Assembly (NCBI RefSeq): GCF_002174455.2
Contig: NZ_CP147246.1
Location: 2,728,501-2,792,500, forward strand
Reading direction: 5' to 3'
DNA: 64,000 nucleotides
Source of the DNA: Enterococcus sp. 9D6_DIV0238
GTDB lineage: Bacteria; Bacillota; Bacilli; Lactobacillales; Enterococcaceae
Shown: positions 55,660-64,000 of the stretch, piece by piece
How positions within the stretch are numbered: position 1 is the stretch's first letter
How the letters are laid out: each line of letters opens with the position of its first letter
Notes under the pieces: model-generated
What the model was told of the DNA's origin: nothing
The model's input: only the letters and a program-made list of their open reading frames with translations
Databases searched by the model: none
Translations under genes and position numbers: made by a program

Positions 55660-55902
55660 ATGAATCCCTTAATCGAATGTTGTGAGCAAAATTTAGCGAA
55701 TGGTGGAGAGTTGATACTAAGCGATCCATTTATCGAAGAAAATAGTGATATTGTCACCTATTCCTGTATGAATGAATGTGTACTTTGTGCTCAAACGTTA
55801 TTCGTTTTATTTGAAGGAGAGAGAATTGTTGGTGAAACACCTGAATCGTTAGTGGAAAATATAAAGAAAGCTCTAGTCGCTTGGCAAGAAGAAATGGGCT
55901 AA
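55660..55902 (+). CDS. DUF1450 (YuzB-like) protein
   Basis: 80 residues starting MNPLIECCEQNLANGG, with CMNECVLCAQTLFVLFEGE. This is the YuzB/DUF1450 family with several Cys residues that may bind metal or a cluster. Function is unknown. In Bacillus the family also lies near yumC and yutG, as it does here. ATG with AGGAGAA upstream. Confidence 0.9.
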   Translation: MNPLIECCEQNLANGGELILSDPFIEENSDIVTYSCMNECVLCAQTLFVLFEGERIVGETPESLVENIKKALVAWQEEMG

Positions 55903-55906
55903 ATAC

Positions 55907-55947
55907 AAAAAGGAACCGAACAGGTTTTATCTGTTTGATTCCTTTTT
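55907..55947. terminator. Bidirectional intrinsic terminator
   Basis: AAAAGGAA...ACAG paired with CTGT...TTCCTTTTT between convergent genes. Confidence 0.82.
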
Positions 55948-55952
55948 CTATA

Positions 55953-56966
55953 CTAAAGCATTGTTGCTTCTTTGCCTTCAAATAGACTAGTACTGTGCAT
56001 GGGTTGAGTTCTAGCATCAGGTTTGATGAAGTGCAAAGCGTTATTTACGGCAGTTGGAGCTTCTCCAAAACCTGTAGCAATTAGTTTTACTTTTCCATCG
56101 TAGTCACAAATATCACCTACAGCGTAAACGCCAGGAATATTTGTTGACATATCAGAATTGACTTCGATTGCATTACGGCTGACTTCCAAGCCCCAGTCTT
56201 TTAGATGGCTCAACGAAGAAGTGAAGCCGTAATTGATGATCAAAGAATCTAAATCAAGCTTCTCAAAATTATCAGCTTTCGTTTCTTTTAATTGAATGCC
56301 TTTAAAAGAGCTGTCTTCCATCAAAAGCTGATCGATCACATAAGGTGTGTAAATAGAAACATCTGATTTTTTTAGATTATCTACACTATGCTCATGGCCA
56401 CGGAATTCAGGTCGACGATGAATAATCGATACGCGTTCAGCAATGGGTTCCAACATTAATGCCCAGTCGATCGCAGAATCACCGCCACCAGCTATGGCAA
56501 CTTTCTTTCCAGAAAATTTATTCATGTCAGTAACATAGTAATGAACATGATTCCCCTCAAGCTCTGCTGCACCATCAAGAGTTAAACGTCTTGGTTGAAA
56601 TGATCCGTTTCCGATCGCAAAAATAACTGCTTTAGAATAGTGGATCCCTTTAGACGTTTCGATACGCAAATGTCCATCTTCCTGCACTAAATTACGTACT
56701 TCTTCTTCCAAACAAATATCATGAGAAAAAGGAGTGATTTGTTTTTCTAAGTTTTCAATCAGTTCACTTGCTTTCACGGCTGGAAAACCAGGAACATCAT
56801 AAATATATTTTTCAGGATAAAGCGTTGATAATTGTCCGCCTACTTGGGGTAAACTATCAATGATTTTCGTTTTTGCTTTACGAATTCCTGCATAAAAAGC
56901 GGCGAAAAGACCAACAGGCCCCGCGCCAACAATCGTTAGATCATAAATATCTTTTGCGTCAGACAT
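55953..56966 (-). CDS. Ferredoxin/flavodoxin-NADP reductase (YumC type)
   Basis: 337 residues of the thioredoxin-reductase-like fold lacking the CxxC pair. FAD site DLTIVGAGPVGLFAAFYAG, NADP site VAIAGGGDSAIDWALML with RRPEFRGHE, and the second FAD motif PGVYAVGDICDYDG. This is the TrxR-like FNR of Firmicutes, which reduces ferredoxin or flavodoxin with NADPH. ATG at 56966 behind AGGAGGAAT. Confidence 0.9.
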   Translation of the reverse strand: MSDAKDIYDLTIVGAGPVGLFAAFYAGIRKAKTKIIDSLPQVGGQLSTLYPEKYIYDVPGFPAVKASELIENLEKQITPFSHDICLEEEVRNLVQEDGHLRIETSKGIHYSKAVIFAIGNGSFQPRRLTLDGAAELEGNHVHYYVTDMNKFSGKKVAIAGGGDSAIDWALMLEPIAERVSIIHRRPEFRGHEHSVDNLKKSDVSIYTPYVIDQLLMEDSSFKGIQLKETKADNFEKLDLDSLIINYGFTSSLSHLKDWGLEVSRNAIEVNSDMSTNIPGVYAVGDICDYDGKVKLIATGFGEAPTAVNNALHFIKPDARTQPMHSTSLFEGKEATML

Positions 56967-57195
56967 TAAAAATTCCTCCTGTTTCGGTTTATAAAAAGTT
57001 CCTATCTATTTTAAAGATAAAACGAAAATGCAAAGTATATCGTTTTTCACAAAATATCACTTGTAACAGAAAAAAGCAAGTGGAAGTTTGTGAAAGAAAG
57101 GAACTCTTAAAAGATTGGGATGAGAGAATAGAATGTTCAAGTGTCATTGATTATGATAAAATGAGGAAGTAAAAACTACACTAGGAGGAAATAAA

Positions 57196-57783
57196 ATGTC
57201 AGAATTTCCACAATTAGATTTAGCAAATGTCAAAGGACCAAAAGCGGTGATCAAAACAAATAGAGGAGATATCACAGTTCAACTATTCCCAAAGCAAGCG
57301 CCTAAAACCGTTGAAAATTTTGTTCAATTAGCGAAAAAAGGCTACTATGATGGAGTGATCTTCCATCGTGTCATTCCTGATTTTATGATCCAAGGTGGAG
57401 ATCCTACTGGAACAGGCATGGGCGGCGAAAGTATTTATGGCGAAAAATTTGAAGATGAATTTTCTAAAGATGTCTTTAACCTAAGAGGCGCTTTATCAAT
57501 GGCGAATGCTGGACCGAACTCGAACGGTAGCCAATTTTTCATTGTCAACAATCAAAATGTACCAGCTAATATGATGGGACAACTAGAAGGAGCCGGCTTC
57601 CCAACAGAAGTGATCGAAGCTTATAAAGCAGGCGGAACACCATGGCTAGATTTCCGTCATACTGTTTTTGGTCATGTTGTTGAGGGAATGGATGTTGTTG
57701 ATGAAATCGGCGGCGTTCAAAGAGATTCTCAAGATCGCCCAACATTTGACGTTGTGATCGATAAAGTAGAAATTAGCGAATAG
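57196..57783 (+). CDS. ppiB: Cyclophilin-type peptidyl-prolyl isomerase
   Basis: 195 residues: [20 protein letters not shown] with the catalytic Arg, [10 protein letters not shown], and [14 protein letters not shown]. Cytoplasmic, without a signal peptide. An insertion around [20 protein letters not shown] is usual for the lactobacillales form. ATG behind AGGAGGAAA. Confidence 0.93.
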   Translation: MSEFPQLDLANVKGPKAVIKTNRGDITVQLFPKQAPKTVENFVQLAKKGYYDGVIFHRVIPDFMIQGGDPTGTGMGGESIYGEKFEDEFSKDVFNLRGALSMANAGPNSNGSQFFIVNNQNVPANMMGQLEGAGFPTEVIEAYKAGGTPWLDFRHTVFGHVVEGMDVVDEIGGVQRDSQDRPTFDVVIDKVEISE

Positions 57784-57799
57784 AATACAAAAAATAGAA

Positions 57800-57846
57800 C
57801 AGAAGTGCTTGATCTTAAGGAAGGATCAGGCGCTTCTGTTCTTATA
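57800..57846 (+). terminator. Terminator after ppiB
   Basis: AACAGAAGTGCTTGATC paired with GATCAGGCGCTTCTGTT, T-rich tail. Confidence 0.8.
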
Positions 57847-57905
57847 TTTAAATGTTAAGTGATAAGCATATAACTCGTTGAGCTACATCTTGATCCGTTT
57901 TGATT

Positions 57906-59072
57906 TTATTCGAATGCATATTTTATTCTACGTAATCCTTCTAACAGCGTTTCTTTTGGACAAGCAACGTTTAAACGCATATGCTGTGAACCATGAGGAC
58001 CAAAAGTGATCCCGGCGTTTAGAACGACCTTACCTTTGTGGACCAATTGTTTTTGAAGTTTTGCATCAGATAAATCAAAAGCTGAAAAATCAAGCCAAAT
58101 CAGATAGGTTCCCTCTGGGCGCATCATCTTTACTTGAGGTAGTTCATGCTTTAAAAAGTCAGCTACGGTATCAATATTTTCTTTTAGATATGCGAGTAAC
58201 TCTTTAAGCCAGTCATCGCCGTGTTCATAAGCTGCTTCTGTTCCAACATACCCGAAAATGTTGATTTCATCTTGGGCATTCTGTTGCTGGATCGTAACGA
58301 ATTTCTTTCGTAATTCAGAATTTTCGATAAAGACCATTGAATTTTTGATACCGGCTAAATTAAATGTTTTTGTGGCTGCTGTTAAAGTAATAGAAAAATC
58401 CTTGAAGCTAGAATGAACATTGGCAAAAGTTGTAAACTGATGAGGAGCAAAAATCAAATCTTGATGAATTTCATCACTTACGACAAGGACATCGTATTTC
58501 GCACATAATTTCCCAACAGCTTCTAATTCAGCAGCGGTCCAAACTCGTCCTCCTGGATTATGAGGATTACATAAAATGAATAGACGGATGTTTTCATTCA
58601 GAATTTGCTTTTCCATGTCATCTAAATTCATAACAAAGTGTCCATCGGCCACGTCTAAGGTACTACGAACAAGCTTGCGATTATTTTGCTCAACGACTTT
58701 AGCGAATGGTGGATAAACAGGATCATGAATTAAAACAGCTTCACCAGGTTGAGTAAACGCTTGAACAGCTAATGCTAAACTTGGAACGACTCCACTGTTA
58801 AAAAGAATCGCTTCCTTGCTGATTGAGTAATCATGATGGCGCTGCTGCCAACTTTGAATTGCTTGATACAATGAATCTGGTGCTGGAGAATATCCTAGAA
58901 TTCCTTGATCTATCGTTTTCTTTAAGGCATCTAAAACAGGCTTATTCGCTTTAAAATCCATATCAGCTACCCAAAGTGGAAGTAATCCATCTTCTCCATA
59001 AGTATCCTTGATGGAATCCCATTTTGCACAATTTGTATTTCGACGGTCATATACTTTATCAAATTCTACCAT
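57906..59072 (-). CDS. MalY/PatB-type PLP-dependent C-S lyase/aminotransferase
   Basis: 388 residues. N-terminal RRNTNCAKWDSIKDTYG and LPLWVADMDFKANKPV are the hallmark of MalY/PatB cystathionine beta-lyase-type enzymes. NPHNPGGRVW, SDEIHQDLI and the PLP Lys in TAATKTFNLAG are present. It probably cleaves cystathionine or cysteine conjugates. The ATG at 59072 is 8 nt after AAAGG; ATG 59081 abuts that site. Confidence 0.9.
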   Translation of the reverse strand: MVEFDKVYDRRNTNCAKWDSIKDTYGEDGLLPLWVADMDFKANKPVLDALKKTIDQGILGYSPAPDSLYQAIQSWQQRHHDYSISKEAILFNSGVVPSLALAVQAFTQPGEAVLIHDPVYPPFAKVVEQNNRKLVRSTLDVADGHFVMNLDDMEKQILNENIRLFILCNPHNPGGRVWTAAELEAVGKLCAKYDVLVVSDEIHQDLIFAPHQFTTFANVHSSFKDFSITLTAATKTFNLAGIKNSMVFIENSELRKKFVTIQQQNAQDEINIFGYVGTEAAYEHGDDWLKELLAYLKENIDTVADFLKHELPQVKMMRPEGTYLIWLDFSAFDLSDAKLQKQLVHKGKVVLNAGITFGPHGSQHMRLNVACPKETLLEGLRRIKYAFE

Positions 59073-59272
59073 TCGCTTCATCCTTTCATTTATCAATTAT
59101 TTAGTATATTACTTGATTGATAACTCTAGTATAATAGACTTTTAAGAAAATATGAACAAAAAGAACGAATATTATATAGTAGAAAGAAATCTATGCACAT
59201 TTCTACGGAACATGCTATTATTTTAAATGAGGAAAATACTTTAGTGTGAAAATTGAAAAGAGGCTAATAATT

Positions 59273-59641
59273 ATGAACTACAAAATAGGCATGGTCGTTG
59301 ATGGAACGATTACAGGATTGCAACCCTACGGAGCATTTGTTTCACTGAGCGACACGGTTCAGGGACTGATCCATGTGTCTGAAGTCCAAGCAGGATATAC
59401 AAAAAATATACACAACTTACTGGAGGTTGGGCAAAAAGTAAAAGTTCAAATCATTGATATCGATGAATATACAAAAAAAATCAGTTTGTCTTTGAGAACA
59501 CTAGAAAGTCAAACTCAGCAGCCAAACTATCGACGAAAAAAATACTTCACCAATAAAAACAAAAAAATTGGTTTTCAAACACTTGAAAAAGAGCTTCCTA
59601 TTTGGCGAGATGAAGCAATGGAGAAACTCTTGTCGAAATAA
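59273..59641 (+). CDS. S1-domain RNA-binding protein (CvfD/YugI-like)
   Basis: 122 residues: S1 domain at 1-75 (GMVVDGTITGLQPYGAFVSL, VQGLIHVSEVQ, VGQKVKVQIIDIDEYTKKIS) and a basic tail. Matches CvfD/Gsp13-type regulators that bind RNA and ribosomes. The ATG at 59273 has AGAGG nine nt upstream; an in-frame start at 59246 is unsupported. Confidence 0.87.
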   Translation: MNYKIGMVVDGTITGLQPYGAFVSLSDTVQGLIHVSEVQAGYTKNIHNLLEVGQKVKVQIIDIDEYTKKISLSLRTLESQTQQPNYRRKKYFTNKNKKIGFQTLEKELPIWRDEAMEKLLSK

Positions 59642-59714
59642 TTCTGTTTTTTTTCAGAAAATATGGTACAATTTTCCTAGTTTATGAAAACAAAAATTAA
59701 TTGAGGTGGATGTT

Positions 59715-60077
59715 TTGTCTAACAAAAAAGTCGCTGGTACTATTATATTGCATTTAAATGATGGTTCTAAAAAATTTCTTGTTCATCCAGTTGATGGATC
59801 GATGCAGTTTGTTACAACAAAAGTTTCAGAAGAGATGACCGCTTTGGCTAGTATGTTGCAGATTATCAAAGAAGAAGTTCTTTTAGATGTTACTTCAATT
59901 AATTTAGTCGAATTGACAAATGCCCATACTGAGGTTGAAAATATGCCTCTATTTGTATTTGAAATGAATGAAGATTCAGGAATACCAACAATCGGTAGTA
60001 CGTATGTTTGGGAAAAACCGTCCGAATTAAAAAATTTACTCTCTTCTTTTGAAATCGAAGGAGTACCGATGTTTTAA
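59715..60077 (+). CDS. Unrecognised conserved small protein
   Basis: 120 residues, acidic, with no membrane segment. Features: GTIILHLNDGSKKFLVHPVDG, a helical middle and WEKPSELKNLLSSFEIEGVPMF at the end. I do not recognise the family with confidence. The start is TTG at 59715, eight bases after GAGG; GTG 59706 overlaps it. The codon pattern and ribosome binding site support a real gene. Confidence 0.7.
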   Translation: MSNKKVAGTIILHLNDGSKKFLVHPVDGSMQFVTTKVSEEMTALASMLQIIKEEVLLDVTSINLVELTNAHTEVENMPLFVFEMNEDSGIPTIGSTYVWEKPSELKNLLSSFEIEGVPMF

Positions 60078-60225
60078 AAATTAGATACATAAAGAATATG
60101 AGAAGCTGTCATGAATGCTTTTAATATTCAACATTGTGTAGACGGAGTGAACCAAATGCTGGTTTGCCCGTCTTTTTTTCTAACATAACATATATATAGT
60201 AGGGAAGCGCAAGGAGGAAAAGTTA

Positions 60226-60738
60226 ATGGAGCTCAGAAAAGCAACTACTGAAGAAGGACAAACTGCATTAGAACTATTAAAAGAAACTGCAGAATGGTTA
60301 AAATCGATCGGCAGTGATCAATGGTCTGATGTATTAAAAGGAGAAGATAAGCACGGATTAATTGCTGCTGTAAAAAGAGGCGAAGTGTTTTTCTTCTATA
60401 ATAATGAAAAACAATTGGCAGGAATGGTTGCTGCTTGGCAGAAACCTACTGAATGGGATCGCCTACTTTGGAAAAACATTGAATCAAGCCAGAAATCATG
60501 CTATCTCCATCGTGTGATAATACGTCCCAGATACCGAAAGGCTGGTTATGGGAAAGAATTGCTGAATGCTGTAAAAGTTGAATTCGAAAATCAGGTCGAT
60601 GAATTACGTTTGGATTGTTTAGCAAGTAATCAGCGCTTATCAAGGTTCTATATTGAAAATGAATTTAAGTATATCGGGCGTTCAAAAGATAATACAGGAG
60701 TAGAATTCGAACTATTTTCATATAAACTAAAAAAATGA
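60226..60738 (+). CDS. GNAT-family acetyltransferase
   Basis: 170 residues: MELRKATTEEGQTALELLKE start, YLHRVIIRPRYRKAGYGKELL acetyl-CoA-binding loop and DCLASNQRLSRFYIENEFKYIGR C-terminal motif. The substrate is unknown. ATG behind AGGAGGAAAAG. It is the last gene before the rRNA operon. Confidence 0.88.
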   Translation: MELRKATTEEGQTALELLKETAEWLKSIGSDQWSDVLKGEDKHGLIAAVKRGEVFFFYNNEKQLAGMVAAWQKPTEWDRLLWKNIESSQKSCYLHRVIIRPRYRKAGYGKELLNAVKVEFENQVDELRLDCLASNQRLSRFYIENEFKYIGRSKDNTGVEFELFSYKLKK

Positions 60739-61285
60739 TCGGAAATATAAGTGATTTAATCTAAAAACAAGAGCCAAATGTATATAAGCTATCAAAAAGC
60801 GAAAAGGTACTTGGAACAGAGAATCATGATGAAAAAAATATTCAATTTTTTTAAAATAAAGGTTGACCAATTAAGAAAAACTTGTTATATTATTACATGT
60901 CGCAAGGCGAGCAACAAAAACGCTGAAACGACTGAAATAGAATAACAAATCAAGTTTTAAAAAAACTTGAAAAATCAGGAAGAAAGTTGTTGACAAATAA
61001 CAAACAACCTGGTAAACTAATGAAGTTGTCGCTGAAACAAACGACAACGCCAAGCAGAAAAAACTTTGAAACTTTTAAAAAAAAGTGTTGACATCAAACC
61101 GGAGATTTGATATGATATAAAAGTTGCTGCGAGGTAACAACGTAGACCTTTGAAAACTGAACAAAGTAAGACAAACCAAATGTGTAGGTTGTTTTCACAA
61201 CGGTGAAAACAAACAACAATTTTTAACAAGCGAAGCAATATGCTAGCAAACAAATGAGCTTAACGATCGCAAGATCGTGTTCAAC
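60739..61285 (+). promoter_or_regulatory. rRNA operon promoter and leader region
   Basis: Three sigma-A promoters with 17-bp spacers: TTGACC...TATATT (60863-60891), TTGACA...TAAACT (60990-61018) and TTGACA...TATGAT (61088-61116). A boxA-like antitermination segment (CTTTGAAAACTGAACAAAG, 61149-61167) follows. The last part, with GATCGC/GCGATC-type inverted repeats near 61265, forms the 16S processing stem. Confidence 0.85.
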
Positions 61286-62854
<1,569 letters not shown>

Positions 62855-62930
62855 AATATTACGGAACTACACGGTTCGTCAACACTTTGTTCAGTTTTGA
62901 GAGGTCTACTCTCAATTATATAGCTTTACT

Positions 62931-63003
62931 GGGGCCTTAGCTCAGCTGGGAGAGCGCCTGCTTTGCACGCAGGAGGTCAGCGGTTCGATCCCGCTAGGCT
63001 CCA
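62931..63003 (+). tRNA. tRNA-Ala (TGC)
   Basis: 73 nt in the 16S-23S spacer: acceptor GGGGCCT/AGGCTCC, anticodon loop TTTGCAC giving TGC, T-arm GCGGTTCGATCCCGC, discriminator A. A tRNA-Ala here is typical of enterococcal rRNA operons. Confidence 0.96.
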
Positions 63004-63184
63004 TTAGTAACCAATGGTTACTAGATTGTTCATTGAAAACTGGATATTGAAGTAAAAAAAGTAATCAAAACAAACCGAGAACACCGCGTTGAAGAGTTAA
63101 TTAATTAATTGTTCGAAGCTTATTTTATTGACCAACCTTCTATCGCTAGAAGAAGTAGTCAAGACCCAACCGCAAGGTTGACAA

Positions 63185-64000
<816 letters not shown>

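Overview
The window is a chromosomal segment of a low-GC Gram-positive coccus. The 16S rRNA gene (61286-62850), the gene order and the protein families all point to Enterococcus. From memory, the run RNase J1/rpoY - efrAB - greA - liaFS/R - ppiB follows Enterococcus faecalis. The 16S variable region near 61360 differs from E. faecalis as I remember it, so a related species of that group is likely. Codon use is ordinary over most of the window. A visibly AT-richer block covers about 31.6-39.4 kb.

Layout. 0-11 kb: the start of rnjA and rpoY (minus strand), a DUF454 membrane protein, the heterodimeric ABC exporter EfrA/EfrB, a gamma-carbonic-anhydrase-like protein, UDP-GlcNAc 2-epimerase, an Fe-S-scaffold-like protein, a quinone/aromatic stress pair (flavin reductase and ring-cleaving dioxygenase, minus strand) behind a promoter covered by two palindromes, an SPFH protein, a HAD phosphatase and a DUF985 cupin. 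11-19.4 kb: NADH oxidase, mltG, greA, the cell-envelope stress system liaF-liaS...liaR, ktrA and a HesB-like protein. 19.4-28.2 kb: an Mga-type regulator, a GtrB-like glycosyltransferase, a 2-hydroxyacid dehydrogenase, ispG, a DUF1189 protein, sodA, dapF and an unrecognised anchored coiled-coil protein.

28.3-41.9 kb is an exopolysaccharide/capsule locus. It has a tyrosine-kinase module (modulator, kinase, PHP phosphatase), an initiating sugar transferase, three glycosyltransferases, a hexapeptide acyltransferase, Wzy polymerase, Wzx flippase, a pyruvyltransferase-type protein, UDP-glucose dehydrogenase and an LCP ligase that would attach the polymer to the wall. 42-53.1 kb: nagB behind a NagR-like site, MgtC, DUF92 and AI-2E-type membrane proteins, the class Ib ribonucleotide reductase operon nrdH-I-E-F behind a pair of NrdR-like boxes, and the ferrous iron operon feoA-feoB-small Cys protein behind a Fur-like box. 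53.2-60.7 kb: tRNA-Lys, a lipoprotein, a 690-bp gene-free but structured stretch, a YutG-like phosphatase, DUF1450, YumC-type ferredoxin-NADP reductase, cyclophilin, a MalY-type C-S lyase, an S1-domain protein, an unrecognised protein and a GNAT acetyltransferase. 60.8-64 kb: an rRNA operon with three tandem promoters, 16S, tRNA-Ala and the first part of 23S.

The most unusual content is not protein-coding. (1) A ~122-bp hairpin element lies in two tandem copies between liaS and liaR, with a third, diverged copy upstream of feoA. The third copy changes both sides of several stems together, and all copies run up to the Shine-Dalgarno sequence of the downstream gene. (2) A second dispersed palindromic family shares an AATAAACGG core. 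One member sits inside the nrd operon, others close transcription units. (3) The gap at 54.4-55.07 kb carries a predicted ~255-nt small RNA (promoter, hairpins, terminator) and a 113-bp nested inverted repeat.
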